The notes: a model not told the origin generated them from the letters alone. Positions 44,900 to 58,400 are shown, counted from the first letter of the stretch. The stretch is DNA of 64,000 nucleotides from Pseudocercospora fijiensis CIRAD86 (GCF_000340215.1 NW_006921534.1:124001-188000); one strand, 5' to 3'. Made by a program: numbers and translations.

Positions 44900-46050
44900 G
44901 GTACTTCCTTTAGTCGATCGCGTAGAAAGGTAATAGCTAGATTAGCCCTATTAAGTTCTATAAGGTAGTATAAGGTCCTAGAGGTAGTAATCCCTATAAT
45001 ACGAAAGGGGCCCTTCTAGCGAAAGGCAAGCTTACTAGACCTCGAGTACTCGATTTCGTTCCTAGTAATAAGTATAAGGGATCTAATCTTAAGGGGAGCG
45101 TTAGATACTACTCCCTTTTCGTCGTACTAGCGAGTATTCTCCTTACGAGTCCTTTTTAGCCGAAGAGCCGCTTCTTCGTTATTATTAGATATATATACTA
45201 GTTACTAAGTACGGTATATAAGTAACGAGGTAGTATCGCGTATAGTATCCTAGTCGACCTTTTAGAAGGTTCGGTAGGTATTCTCGATAGGAAGAATAAC
45301 GTCGGCCCCTCTATATATAACTTCTATAGGCGTTTTTCTAGTCGTTCGTCGGTATATCGTTCGGTCGGCCTATAGGATAGGTAGGACGTGTTTTCTCTAA
45401 CCTTTTATAGTACCGTTCGTTAGTTTAGAAAGGGTAGCTAAGATAGGTCGGTTTCTAACTTCGATTTAACTATTTGCCTTCGAGTAGTATAGGGAAATCC
45501 GTACTTAGTATATAGCTATTCGCTTAAGTAATTCCTTAGTATCCTTCCGATTCTTAGATCCGTTATCTATAACGAATTTATCCGAATAGCTATATCGGTA
45601 ATAGACCTCTTTATATAGGAACTTAGCTATTTAGTATATACTAACCGACTTACCCGAGTAGTTAAATATCCTCCCCTCTATCTAGTTACTAACAACCTTA
45701 TATACTAAGGCAATAAACCCCTTATTGTCGATATAAAGTATATCGGCAATCTAGTAACGGCTAATAACTCGAATATAGGTAGGATAAAGCGTCCCGGTAA
45801 TCTTATATCTCTCTCGTATCCGGTATATACGATAGGACCGAACCTATATAGCGATTTAGGACTATATCCTATACTAGAAGTACCTTTTCGAGGCTAGATA
45901 GTATACTACCTCCCGGCCTTTATAGCTATAATCCTCGTAAAGTAATTAGATAATTTCCTCCCTAGCCTTCTCGCTATTAATTACTCGTTAAAGGGGATAA
46001 TTCGGATAATACTAGTAGAAAAGGAGCCGATCCTTTATAATATACTTCTA
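44900..46050 (-). pseudogene. Gypsy integrase, decayed
   Basis: IDNKGFIALVYKVVSN near 45690-45745 and SDKFVIDNGSKNR near 45545-45585 correspond to the first two acidic residues of the DDE core, and the RAISQIKVR segment with upstream Tyr/Ser residues (near 45440-45475) to the third (normally NG.VER). A C-terminal region rich in Arg/Lys (EEAALRLKRTRKEN near 45130-45180) follows. The late part around 44960-45090 (YSRSSKLAFRQKGPFRI) resembles the SH3-like (G)(P)F.I segment of Gypsy integrases. Confidence 0.8.
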
Positions 46051-46249
46051 GGTAGTACGTCGAACCCTTCGGGCTTCGCTTTAAGAGATACCTTATAGAA
46101 AGCGAAGGGTCGACTTAAAGTATCCGATAAGAAGCGATTCTCGAGACTAATATTCGTCCTCGTTAAGGAAGCTAGACTTAGCTAAGGGATCGATAGGCTT
46201 AGTCTATACTATACTATAAAAGAAGTCGTTATCGATTATATTATCGTCG

Positions 46250-46900
46250 TCGATTTAGTTATCTCGTTCGACGATATCTTCTTTAGTAAGGTTATAACGG
46301 GATAGACTATTAGCCGTAGAGTACTTCCGCCTAGGGATATACTTAACTTCGAAGTCGAATAGTCGGATCTAGGCTACCTAGCGAGCTATTACCGAGTTAG
46401 GGAGGTCCGAGGCGGATTTATTAAGCTAGTAGATAAGGATAGTAGTATCGATTTCGATCCGAAAGTACTACCTAACGAGATACTTCTTAAACTTCTTTAG
46501 TAGTTTAAGTATAGTAAGGTACTCTCGTTTGCTAGTATTATATCGGGCTTTACTTTCGGTCTAAAGACCGCTTTTGTACCGAATAGGGTAACGCTTCTTT
46601 ATATTATCCCTTTTATACTAGTTTAGGCTACTACTATATCCGGATCTACTCGCGTCTAATAGAAGGACAATTAACCTAGTACCCTTAGTATAATCGATCG
46701 AGATAAGAGTAGGGATAGTAGTTAGCGTAGCCTTTAAGGTATCTATAGCGACTTACTAATCCGGTCCCTATAAGAATTCGATATCGGCCTTTAAGAGGTA
46801 GAAGAGTAGTCTTACTATTATTATAAAGCCCTCGATCTAGATATAGTAGTAGATACAAACCCTAAGGAAGGCCCGTACGCTAGAGTAGTTCTTAGATACT
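46250..46900 (-). pseudogene. Gypsy RNase H region, decayed
   Basis: ARYNTSKREYLTIL and LKKFKKYLV (about 46470-46550) correspond to the conserved (E)..Y...E.E.LA(I)..A...(R)(Y)L segment, followed by IEIDTTILIYQLNKS and RLFDFEVKYIP near 46340-46450. The domain removes RNA from the RNA-DNA hybrid. Confidence 0.75.
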
Positions 46901-46949
46901 AGCTATACGACAATCTTTACAACTTTCTCTATATTAGGGTATCTTCTAG

Positions 46950-47900
46950 AAATATTAATAACGTAGCCGATATATTTTAGCTTTTTATAGAGGAACTAAG
47001 ATTTTAGACCTAAAATAGTATACCTAGTACGCTTAATATCTATAAGAACACTATCTATCTATTAAATATACTTAGTAACGAACCTTCTTAGGCTAGGTTC
47101 GACCTCTTTATTATTATATCGGGTCTTCGGGCCCTTAATACTAATATCGTCGATAAACGGCCTTATATAGTAGGAAATATAGTTAAAAAGGATTCTTATT
47201 ACTACTCGGACAAACTAGGTAACGGAGTTTATCGCTCCTTACGGAAGGGTAGTTATTCGTATAAGGCTAAGCGGGGTATTAAAGGTAGTTACATCTCGAT
47301 CGGCCTCGTAAAGCGGGACTTAGTCGTATTTAGAAAAGAAATCGATTAGGGACGAGATAGTATAGTTAGCAAAATCCTCGGTAAAGCTATTAGTATTAGG
47401 AGGAAGGTTTCCGTCCCGTATTATATAACAGTTTAGCTCTATAGTAGCGTTAATTAGGCGATATTTCTTAGTTCCTTTCTTCTAGACTAAGAACTATAGG
47501 TTCCGGTATACTCCTTCGCTAACTTTAAGTACCCTATTCGCAATTCGCTCTCGGATTATTTCTTCTATAATATTTACTAGGCTAGGCTAGAGGCGGAAGG
47601 TTAGTTTTCTCTAGGGTTTATTAGGAATTATTCGGATCCGTTAGGGAGGTACTATATCCGCGTCGACCCTTCTAATTTCGATAAAGCTCTAGGTAAGGGC
47701 TTTCTCCCTATTATAAAGCATTTCGTAGAATAGATCTAGCTCCTTAGGAAGAAGTTCTATTCTAATAAGAAGCTTTGCTTTCCTTTTCTTAGTTAGGCGC
47801 GAGCCGCGTAGTATATCTAAGAACTTCTTAATTAAGTACTTCTAGTTATATAGCCCGGTTCTAGGTAGAAGTAACGCTTCTCGAGTAAGTCGTTTCTTTT
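46950..47900 (-). pseudogene. Gypsy reverse transcriptase, decayed
   Basis: The reading is nearly continuous: RKLTFRLQPSLVNIIEE near 47560-47615, YRLINATIELNCYI near 47410-47460, DVTTFNTPLSLIRITTLPQG near 47235-47300, and the catalytic box FIDDISIKGP at 47128-47160. A VLIDIKRTRYTISG segment then follows near 47030-47075. F/YxDD followed by (V/I)KGP is typical of a large fungal Gypsy group. Confidence 0.88.
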
Positions 47901-48599
47901 TCTAGTAAGGGTTACTACCTATCGTTATACTCCCGGTTATCGTAGTACTAGCTTCTATAGGTCTTACCTTATCTACCTTTTTCTTATATATACTATAAAC
48001 TCCGACCGTACGGCTAGTATCCGAATCTTCCTTAAGCATTTTCTTAATAGATAGTAGCTAGATAGGGAACCTTCGAAAGCTCTAAAACCTATAGTGCCGC
48101 TTATACTAGTTATAAAACCTATTCGCTTCCGACTACTAAAGGATTGCTACCTAGTTATTACGAGTTATAGGCTCGAGAATCGCCTCCGTACGCCTAAGCC
48201 GGGTAAGGCTAATCGTCGGATATAGCTAGGAAGGATCTTCGAGAAAGGACTAGCGCTATATAGCTAGGACCGGTACGTCGTCGTATACCCGCTCCTAGAT
48301 ATAGTACCTAGCTAGGCGGCTTTTATATAGGGTGCTACTAGAGGGCAATTACGGGGACGCGGGAATACCGGGGCCGCTAGGAATGCCGGGATAAGCCGGG
48401 GCTAGTCTAAGCGAGGTCGGAAAAGGTAGCGAAAGCGGGGGCGGGCTAACTACTAGACTAATTAATATACCCTAGCTAGCTAGCTAGTATACCCTAGGGT
48501 TACTATCCTTTTTGCTATATAACCCTATAATAATATTTCTTATTAAATAATAGGTCGTAATAGTATATATAATATCCCTACCTAGCGGTTTCGAAAAAG

Positions 48600-49450
48600 G
48601 GGCAAACTCGACGCTAGTTTCTCGTCTACTACCTAGTTTTTTAACTACTAGGTATTATTACGACTAAGGAGCTCCTTAAGTAGGACACAATTCTTAGAGC
48701 TAGTAAGGGTAGTAAAGGTAGTAGAGCGGCCCCCGCGCGTAGAAATAGTTCCTTCCTAGGAGCCGTCGTCTATATTTCGAGCGATAAGGCGGTTCTTACG
48801 AGCCTACGGGCGACTAAGAATAATAGGGAGGTCGTTATCCCCTAGGGGTATAATAAGGAAGTCGGTTTTATACTCGATATTAAAGGTAGAGATAGGAACG
48901 GAAGTACTAATACCGATAAATTTAGCCCTTCCTCTAGCTCCTCGTATATTTAGAATAAAACCTTTTAAAAGGGCAAGGCTAGCTCGCTATAGGAACTTTG
49001 CGTTTAGTATATTCCCCTTAGAGCCTTTATTAATAAGAGCGCGGATTTTAAGGTACCTATTAATAGTAATAGTAATATACGGGCTAGGAATAAGGGCGAA
49101 GTTATCGTCGACTAATAAGAGGTAAATCTAGCTAGGGTCGATATAGAGTATCTCGTTAGGAAGGGCGTCTACTCTAGATAAAATAACCTATACTATATAG
49201 CAATTAAGTCTGTTTCTCCGGCTAATCGAATTAGGGTCCCGAATAACCTCTTCGTTAGCGGCCTCGTATTCCTCGTAGCTTTCTTCTTTATTAAGGCTAG
49301 TAAAGAACTCCCGGGCGGAGGTAAGGACTAGAATAGGGTAGTCTTTAGGCCGCCTAGGTCTACCTTTCCTAGTAGCTAAGGTAGCTACCCTACCTACTAT
49401 TTCTATAATCTAGTAGGGGATCTTATCGGTTTTATCCTTTTTTAGCTCCC
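48600..49450 (-). pseudogene. Gypsy aspartic protease region, decayed
   Basis: RALINKGSKGN at about 49013-49041 corresponds to the catalytic (L)I/LDSGA motif with Asp now Asn. About 70 residues later FLIIPLGDNDLPIILSRP (near 48810-48865) matches the C-terminal ILG-type segment of retropepsins. This enzyme cut the Gag-Pol polyprotein. The Asp-to-Asn change inactivates it, in addition to stops. Confidence 0.75.
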
Positions 49451-50849
49451 GAATTCTTATAGTAAGCGCGTTATCGTTTAGCTAGCGTATAACGAGCTTT
49501 TAATACTCCGGAATATAGGCGAGGGCCTTAGTATTACTAAGCTATATACCGTTCCTACTAAGGAATTTCTTTACCTAAAAGTCGGGGTCCTTATAGTATT
49601 TCTAAAGATTCTTTATAATATTAGTTGTCTTAGGCTCTTTCCGCGTAGCTCTCTACTAGCTCGGAGGGTTTACCCCCTTCGATAGTTCTTTAGCGGTAGG
49701 CTTTGGGGTAGGCGGTAGTACGTTATCTATTTCCTAATTACTATCCTTAGGTAGGCTAGCGTTACTATTTAAGGATTTAGCCGTAGGTTGCCTATAGGTA
49801 CTAGAAGGGCTAGTAGTAGGGGGGTTACGGCTAACCGTTTCCTTAGACTAGATTCTTACTCTTAGAGGTAGTAGGCTCGGGGACCTTTAAGTAGCTCTTT
49901 AAGGCTAGGTTTGTTTTCGAATTGCCTCCTCTACTTTACGAATACTAAGCCCTTAAACTATATTACGAATACCCTTAGTCTTTATAGTACCCCTCTACTT
50001 AGTAGTAGCCTTCCGAATTCGATTCGTATCGGCGATAGCGGTAACGGGAAGACTATTCCTAAGCGGAGCGTCCTAGCTACGAGTATAGGTAAGGGTATCT
50101 ACGACTATAGCTACCTTATAATCGCTAAAATCTAGTTCTTCGTCGGCCTCCTCGATAACTCCTAGATCGTAGGGCCTCTAGTATAGTATAACTCGCCTAG
50201 TAGTAGTAGGGGCAGTAGTAGGGGTAGGTAGGCCGTTTCGAGTATCGTTCGAGGCGGTCCCTCCGTAGGGGTTTCCTAGAGACCTTAAAGGTAGAGGGGG
50301 AAGAGTAGATAGAATTATCGGAACTAGGGCTCGAGGGGTTAAAGCTCGAGGGCCTAGTTAAGCTATAGCACTAGGAGCTATAGCCCGCCTTAGTTACTAA
50401 GGAGGGTAGTTAAATTGCTTTCGAAGGGCCTCTATTCTAAATTTAGGTAGGAAGACAATCTCCTACTAATAATAGGCCTCGAGGAGAGGAAGTATAATAG
50501 CGAGCTTTAGGAGGGTAGGGCTATTATAAAAGCGGAAAGGGGTAGCGTATAGTATACCTAGGGGCCCGAAATACTACGCTCGGTCTCGAATATAGTAGAA
50601 TCCTTAGTCTTATATATACCGATAGGGCCTATAGTTTAGACGAAGGTAGCCTTTAGCTCCGTAATAGTAATAGCGACCCTCTATACTAGGGATAGATTAA
50701 AAGGCAAAGGCATCGATAGTTAGCCCTTATATAAACTAGTTATTATATATCTAAGTTATAAGGGTATTATCGCTCTAAAGGGGATAGAGGCGCTATAGGG
50801 TATACGAATCGGTATTAGTATTAACCGGACCTATAGTAGGGCCCTTCTA

Positions 50850-51700
50850 ATTGTCTCGGGAGAGGATATAAAGTTTTAGGTCTTAGAACTACTTAATAAG
50901 GTCGTCGATACCGGGGTCCGTAACTAGCTTAAGGGCTACCCCCTATCGCTAGACATCTAGGGTAGGGCGTATACTTAGTATTCTTTTCTTAACTGTCTCT
51001 CGTAGCTCTTTTAAATAGCTACTATCGTTACTAGTAAGGAGCGAGAAGCCCTATCGGCTACGAGCTAGGTCGTACCTAGTACGATAAATCTATTCGAAGT
51101 CGGTATAGGATTCCTAATCGTAAGGGTAGATACTATATTTTTCGTAGATCCGAGGTATAATAGTAGGTATAGAACCTCCTAAGCCCTTTAGAAATAGACG
51201 GCTCCTCGTAATATTATTAAGAAGCCTCCTCGATATCCCTTTAGCGATACTATAGAAGTCCTAGTAAAAGCGAAGGGTATTACTCTTAGCCGTTTATCTA
51301 GTATATAGCTATTTAAGGTATTCGCGGGAGTTTAGCCGAACCGCGATATCCTAGTTAGTAAACTCGCGCTTAAACTTCTTTAAGAAGGCTTCCTATATAA
51401 GAGTCTCGCTACCTAGGAGCCGAGTAACTTAGGGTCGGATACTAGTTTTATAATTAGCTATAAGGAGCTTTACTATAGTAGCTGTTTTAGCCCTTAGATA
51501 GTATCGCTTAAGAATAGTAGAAAACCTTTTAATAAAGTTAGTAGCGTTTTCTCTAGTAAAGAGGGGGTTCTTAACGGTCCCTAGGAGGGGTATCTACGGC
51601 TTTAAGTCCGAGAAGGCCTAAAAAAGACCTTAGAGAAGTTAAGGGGATAGCCCTCCGGTTGCCTAAATAAGCTACTAGGGAACTTCTCGAGTACCGCCTT
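50850..51700 (-). pseudogene. Gypsy gag (capsid region), decayed
   Basis: The minus-strand reading around 51230-51420 shows EAFLKKFKREFTN, then AVRLNSREYLK and later FLKGLRRFY, matching the Retrotrans_gag pattern (W..F...F...F......AR..L..L.Q). It is followed by a long Ser/Pro/Arg-rich linker toward the protease. The open stretch at 49911-50135 (+) is antisense to that linker. Confidence 0.65.
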
Positions 51701-51999
51701 CCTAGGTAGTGCCTCCTTAAGCCGCTTCTCTATTTTCTATACTAGTATCCTTATCGCTTCCTAAGGCCGTAGTCCTCTCGGTATCCGAGTTAGTATCGAG
51801 GTAGTTACGAATAAAGTTTAGGGATAGGTCTCGGTAGGTACCGGTATTAGAGAGGGCCTATAAAGGCGGCTCCGCTAGGGTAGGGTTGTTATTGTTTTCT
51901 TAGGAGCTTATTTCGTCGATAGAATAAACAATTTATAGAAGACGATAAACGATCGGAATAAATAGGAAGAATATAGTATCGATAAAGTTAGATAGGTTA

Positions 52000-53860
52000 C
52001 TAGGTATACTTAAGGTAAGGAGGGAGCGTAGACGGGCTATAGCGTACTTTGTAGTATATATCGCGTCTATATCCTCGAAGTAAGGAGAGGGTAGGCGGTA
52101 GTCTATATATATATAGAATAATAGGGGGCGGCGAATATTATCTAGCTAGCTAGCTAGTATACCCGCTATACCCGTTCTAGGCCCCCTTTATTCCTCTCTA
52201 TTAATTTCTATTAACTCGTAGTATACCGATTATAGTACCGTAGAAGGGTCGTAGTAGTCCGGAAGGAAGCTTTAAGTTAGGCTCGCGCCGATTAGCGGAA
52301 GGGATAGGGGGCTATCGACTTTTTCGGGGTTCTTCGTATCCCTATCTCTAGTTTCTTATAGCGGGCTCTTAGGTTTCCTTCTATATAGGTCGTTTCTTAT
52401 AAGGTCCCGCCTACTATAGATAGGTAGGGAGTCGTAATATTCGTAAATAGTATTTCCTTTTACTTTAAGTCGGTAACGGTATTCCTTTTACTTTAAGTCG
52501 GTAACGGTTTATTAGTAGTAGGACGTCTCGATACTACTAAGGTCTTTTTAGCGGTAGTATTATATTAGTAGTATAGTCCTCGCTCTAGGCGAAGGCTATA
52601 AACGTTTCTTCTTAACTATATATATACCTATACCTTTAAATGAATAAAGATAGCCCTACCTTCGGCTTTAGAAAATATAGGCGGGACGAGTAGGTCGTAG
52701 GTAGAGGTATATATATAGGGAACTATATGCTATAGGCCTAGTACTTAGTATCTCTTAGGTAACTACGAGAGGTCGGCGTAGTATTATATACTTCGAAGGG
52801 AAGGCGCTATAAATATTAAAGAGAAGAGAATAGCCGTAGGGAGGGCTATATTATAGCTAGATTAGGTACATTTCCTATATCCTTCTTACTATATATTATC
52901 GTAGCTGTATCTCCTTATATAGTATATATATCCTCTAATTATAAAGGTAGTTATATATATTCGGGGGTATAAAAAAAGAAAGAGGGTATAAGTATATATA
53001 CCTATACTAAGCCGGGTTTCCCTACTATAATAGTAAGGAAGGCCCTACCGTTAGTTTAGTAGTAGTTATCGGGGCTTCCTAAAGGCGACGGAGCTCGAGG
53101 AGGTCGTCCTTTAGCTACTATTCTTAACGTAGGGTAGTAAGCCTATTTTAGGTAGCTTCTTAAAGTCTCCCTACTAGTTAGGGCCTAAAGGCTAGTTAGC
53201 TATATCGTCGGTTAATAATATTATTAAGAATGTCGTTAATAGGTAATTCTAGATTATCCGAGCGAAGCCGGATATTTTTAGGCCGAAGTTAGAGTATTCG
53301 AGGAGCTTACGACGAGGATATAGAAACGGAGGTCTAAAAATAGTAGGCGAGCGGTAGATAACAATTAGTCTTAATAGCAGACTCTATTATAGGTAGGTAG
53401 CCTTCTCCGTAGTAGAAGGCGTATTATAAGGGTCGTCTACGGAAGAGGTTAAATCTAAAGATACGCTTATATAAATTTAGCTATAGCCCCTAGTTAGTCG
53501 AAAAAGAAAACGAAATTACGTACTTATAGCCTTAGGCCTTCGACTCTTACGTTACTTCCTTATAAACGCGATAATAATAACAAAGTATAATAATATAACG
53601 ATACTATATACTAAAGCGAGACGCTAAATCTATAATTATAAAACAAGACGATAGTAGTACGTACTATACGTACCGTACGTACCGTACGCGCCCTACGTAC
53701 TATACGCGCCCTACGCGCTATATAAGATATATAAAACAGAAAGACATTAGCAGGTTAAAAGAATATAAAGGACAGTACTAGAGCAAAACTATAGAACGGT
53801 AGGCTAGAGTATTAAGTAGGTTAAATCTCGTTATACCCTAGCCCTTTAAGATATATTACA
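52000..53860. other. No gene recognised, probable Gypsy 5' end and older debris
   Basis: The 5' LTR of the minus-strand Gypsy should lie here but I could not match it to the other side. A 28-bp tandem duplication sits at 52454-52509, and a GTAC/CGCG-rich alternating stretch at about 53660-53720 (TACGTACCGTACGTACCGTA). Nothing else is recognised. Confidence 0.4.
52454..52509. repeat. 28-bp perfect tandem duplication
   Basis: TTCCTTTTACTTTAAGTCGG plus GTAACGGTA, repeated twice head to tail without mismatch. Confidence 0.9.
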
Positions 53861-53879
53861 AGTTAACTAAGTAAATATA

Positions 53880-54720
53880 ACTACTACGCTTACTTCCTTA
53901 TATAGAAACTAGACGAACTAAGTTTTTTAGTAAATATTTATAGCTACTTAACCTAGTTATTAGTTATTTACCGGCAGACGAGACTATCGGGTTAAATAGG
54001 ATACCGACGCCTTTCTATTTGTTTAAACATTTATAGCTACTTAATCTATAAGTATAGAAGGCTACTTAGAGAACCCGGCCTACGCGGCTTACGGCTAGTT
54101 TAAATTAGGTACTATAGCTCCTATTATATACGACTATATAACCCTAGCTTAATTTAGAAGACTAAGTAGTCTACGTTACAATTATTAAATGCTTACTCTA
54201 ATTACTAAGTAAATAATATAGAAGAACTCGGATATTATATTACTTAGAGCGGGAGTAGAGCTATAAATACTTTATATGCCCGACTATTATAGTAGAAGAA
54301 CGCGCTCGTATTATAATTAGACGTACGGCTATAATTCTTATATACTAATATCCCTTTACTATCGCTAGCGTTATAGTAGCGTAGTTAGAAGTATAAAAGG
54401 TAGGTAGCGAGGTAAGGTTTAGATAATAAGAATAAAGTTTTAAAGTCGAGCGTTTAATCTACGTGCTAGAAGTATAATTAATTCTTTTAATAAATAAGCA
54501 GTCCCTAGCCTAACTCTAGTTAAACTAAAGCCGACTAAGTTAAGTCGATTAAGTATATTTCCGGTAAACTACGCTAAAAAAAGTAATTAATATAATAACG
54601 ACGGCGGCCTTAGGTATATTAGGAGTAAGTATAAAGTAAAGCCTCTAACCTCTTACGTACTAAAGACTACCTTAACGATATTAAGCTTTATACTAAATAG
54701 CTAGACTAGGACTACTCTAC
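53880..54720 (+). pseudogene. Decayed ORF, not recognised
   Basis: A + frame with mainly TAG/TAA stops runs through KFFSKYL (near 53930), VISYLPADETIGLNRIPTPF near 53960-54020, IIVEERARIIIRRTAIILIY near 54285-54345, and ends at the minisatellite. Leu/Ile-rich and basic. The mixture of helical segments with Arg-rich patches does not identify a family. It is directly upstream of, and may run into, the 90-bp repeats. Confidence 0.4.
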
Positions 54721-54738
54721 TTAATACTTATAAAGATA

Positions 54739-55430
54739 GGAGTACTCTACGCGGTAGATATAAGGGGGTTTAGAAGAAGCCTACGACGACTATTCCCCTC
54801 TATCCTAAGCGCTAACGTAAGTAAAGGTAGGAGTACTCCGCGTAGTAGGTATAAGGGGGTTTAGAAGGAGCCTACGACGACTATTCCCCTCTACCCTAAG
54901 CGCTAACGTAAGTAAAGGTAGGAGTACTCCGCGCGGTAGGTATAGAGGGTTTAAAAGGAGCCTACGACGACTATTCCCCTCTACTCTAAGCGCTAACGTA
55001 AGCAAAGGTAGGAGTACTCCGCGCGGTAGATATAAAGGGTTTAGGAGGAGCCTACGACGACTATTCCTCTCTATCCTAAGCGCTAACGTAAGCAAAGATA
55101 GGAGTACTCCGTATAGTAGGTATAGGGGTTTTAGAAGGAGTCTACGACGACTATTCCCCTCTACCCTAAGCGCTAACGTAAGTAAAGATAGGAGTACTCC
55201 GCGCGGTAGATACGGAGGGTTTAGAAGAAGCCTACGATAACTATTCCCCTCTACCCTAAGCGCTAACGTTAGTAAAGGTAGGAGTACTCCGCCGTAGTAA
55301 GGGATAGGGTTTATCCCCTCCCTCTAAGCGCTAACGTTAGTAAGAGAGACACTCCGCGTAGTAAGGGATAGGAGGTTTAGAAAGAACGACTATCCCCTCT
55401 CTCTCTAAGCGCTAGCGCTTATAAAGGCTA
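54739..55430. repeat. 90-bp minisatellite, about seven units
   Basis: GGAGTACTC(C/T) starts units at 54739, 54830, 54921, 55011, 55101, 55191 and 55281, so spacing is 91, 91, 90, 90, 90, 90. Each unit contains GCCTACGACGACTATTCCCC and AAGCGCTAACGTAAG. The last one or two units (55291-55430) are shortened. Because 90 is a multiple of three, the minus strand gives a repeating 30-residue open stretch at 54805-55095. This is most likely a by-product of the repeat, not a gene. Confidence 0.92.
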
Positions 55431-55449
55431 GTTCGTAAAGATAGGTAGT

Positions 55450-58400
55450 AAGGAACGCTTATAAATAAAAATGTTTATAGTCCGTATATATTACTCGCGA
55501 CTTCTATTATATATAAGAACCCGTCTTCTATTCCCTTTCGGATATAGCGTATTAGAGAGCGCTACTATAAATAGAGACCTCCTTTATAACTTCCGCTTTC
55601 TAGCTACCGATATCCTAGCTTAATAGAACTACCTACCTACGAACCTATTAAATACTCGAGACAATCTATAGATATCTACCGATAATTAATATAGGAGACT
55701 ACGACTAAGATAGTAGTATAGTCGAAGCTCGCGAATTGCGATACCTCGAGTACCTCCTATACTCTCTATATACTATCGAATACCTAAGTTCGTAAACGTA
55801 TTACCGATATATATAAGCCTTATATATTCTAAGATTAAGTACTAGTCTATAGATATAACCCTTACCGTACGACTAGGCGCCGACTCGAGCGACTATTTAA
55901 GAAGAATATTATACCTATAATACGCGACCTCGAGTATTAGATAGAATATACTATAGAAGAGATAGATATAAAGGAGGCTTATTATACTACTAAGTACGTA
56001 CTACTTATATATCTTAAGTAGTATACTATAAAGGATATAGAGCCTACTCTATATACTACCGAGAATCGTCGCTATATTAACCTTATAGCCGAGATTTATA
56101 GTATTATCTAGTAGAATACGCCTACCTATTCGTATATAGTACAAGTTAGCTAGTAGTTTAGTTACTAGTACGAATAAGTAGCTACTAGCGTACCTAGTAG
56201 CGATCTACCTAGCGGTCTACTAAAGAAGAATATATCTACCGATTAAGTTAATACTACCGACGATAGCGAAGTCGACGAGGATTATAAAGGCGAGAAAGAG
56301 ATATACTCTAACTATAGTTTGCTTAAGAAGCTATTAAGCTTTATAAAAGGCAATCGAAAGCTATAATAGTACTTGAAATACTATATATCTAAGAGTACTA
56401 GCTAGAAGAAGCGTAAGGTAAATATAGTAAATACTAGCTCTACGACTACTTCTATAAAAAAGCGAGATAGACTATAAAAGGTACCTTTAAGCGTAGTATC
56501 TTCCTTATAATTATAGCCGCCGATTGTTATTTAGTTATCCCCGGTACTACCGTCGTCCTTTAATTCTACTACCCTAGCTCTAACTTTCTTAGCTTTAAGT
56601 AACCTTATTATTACTCCGCGTACTAGCGACCTAGTTAAGAAGTCGATACTACCTCTACTACTACTATTACGTCTTCTATATTCGTTAAACTCTTCTATAG
56701 GTAATCTAACCGACTTCTACTCTCGTAGTTAGTATAGTAGCGACGATACCGCTACCGCTTAGGCTCGTACTATATAGGTAGTTATCTCTCGGTTATACCG
56801 CCTATTATATCGTACTAGCGAGGAAGTTTCGTAGACTCCGAGTATTAATACTCTACTTACTAGCGCTATAGAGCGTATATAGAAGGCATATATAGAAGGC
56901 GACTTCCTAAGTAATACTCTTAGAAGCGATACCTTACCGAGCGTAGGTATAGATATAGGTATAGATATCGCTAGTATAGGCGATCCTTATAATAATAATA
57001 AGCCTAACGATCGGACCTTCTTCTTCTACGATATCTATATAGTCCCTCGGTATATCTCTCGCCTTTACTAGATACTAGGCATTCTTACCTACTAGTATAG
57101 TACTTATAAGTATTACGCTAAAGGCTACGAACTAGATAATCTAGCTATATATAAGTAGTATATCGCTAATAAGTATAAGAGTTAGCGTTTCGACTTCCTT
57201 ACTAATACTAATTCTAAGTAGCTAGAAGAGGAGCTTAAGATATACTACTATAGCTATTACGAGTTAATAAAGGCTTAATAAGAAGAGCGCTAGGCAAATC
57301 GGCCTACTCGGCGCCTAAACGAGTAAGATCGTATATACTAGACCCGAGTAGAGTAAGAGCGAGAGCGGTATTTCCTCGAGGATATAGAAGTTGCCTTTAC
57401 TAAGAATACTAGAGATATATCTTAAGATCTCTCTACCGATAATCTAGATGCTTATTAAGCTCTTAATAATAGCGATATATAGTTAGTTAAGGAGTTCTTC
57501 GAGGAGCTAGATAACGAGAAGATAGAGTATTACTAGAATAAGAACCTATTCGATAAGGGTAATAGTAGTTACTAGGGTCGAGGATATAAGAAGCGTTAGT
57601 TTAATATAGATCTCGATACCGACCTAGAGTCTTTAACCTTTAGCCTTTATCGTCGCTACCGTAAGACTCGAGACCCTAAGAAGCCCTATATATCTCCGGA
57701 TCTTATATTACGCGCTAATTATATAGATCCTAGACCGTAGCCGACCTATACTACTAGCGAAGATCTACCCGAACTTACGATAATAGAAGAGATCCTTATT
57801 ACCCGCGTATATATCTACGTCGAAATACGCCTTATTAAAGGAGCTTAATAGCGATATAAGAACAATATTTTTAACTTCCTCTAAGATATAGGTAAGGTCT
57901 AGAAGAAACTACTATTAGTACTAGAGTATATCGAGATAGTCGTATTACGGCCTACCTAAGGAGATAAGGTTATAAAGTATATCTTCGTACGAGACTTTAA
58001 GGTACGACGTTAGGTAGTAAAAGTCTAGCTTAAGTACCTTATTACTAACTCTCTAGACTACGTAGGAATAACTATTAATAAGGAGCGATTGTCTTAGCTT
58101 CCGAATAGCTAAGATAGTGTCTTAGTACTTAATTATATATATATCGAGGAATACGATAAAGAAGAACTTCTACCGCTACTACTAGTAGAAGCCTTATAAA
58201 CTATCTAAGTAGCCGCTTAGGAAGAAGAGAAAGAAAACAACTTTACCGACTATCCCGAAGAGTCTATACTCCCGTAAGTATATATCCTATAAGGCTAGCG
58301 AGAGTAGATCTAGGAGCTCCTTAATTAATAGAATAAGGAGCGTCGATAGCGTAATACTAAAGTCTAATACCGTACTACTAAGTAGCGCCGTCGTCGCTAA

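Larger units (their letters stand above)
44000..52000 (-). mobile_element. Ty3/Gypsy (Metaviridae) retrotransposon, heavily RIP-mutated
   Basis: The minus strand carries gag, aspartic protease, reverse transcriptase, RNase H and integrase in that order across about 8 kb, with the same TAG/TAA-type decay throughout. RT before integrase separates it from Ty1/Copia. Both CA and TG are depleted on the + strand, so both strands were mutated, unlike the LINE. LTRs were not found by eye. The outer limits given are those of recognisable coding sequence. Confidence 0.85.

Noticed and set aside
42077..48610. Similar strings CTACCTAGCGGT(C/T)TCGAAAAAGG at 42081 and 48578 as possible Gypsy LTR or primer sites
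   Set aside because: The second lies inside a continuous gag-pol frame between protease and RT, and similarity ends after about 25 bases. It does not bound an element.
49911..50135. 74-codon open stretch on +
   Set aside because: Antisense to the Gypsy gag-protease linker region.
43424..52155. CTAGCTAGCTAG runs at 43424, 48472 and 52145 as LTR ends
   Set aside because: Flanking sequences do not match. CTAG is expected in excess because RIP converts CTGG and CCAG to CTAG.
54805..55095. 96-codon repetitive protein on the minus strand
   Set aside because: It arises from the 90-bp minisatellite, whose period is a multiple of three. No start context or flanking coding sequence.
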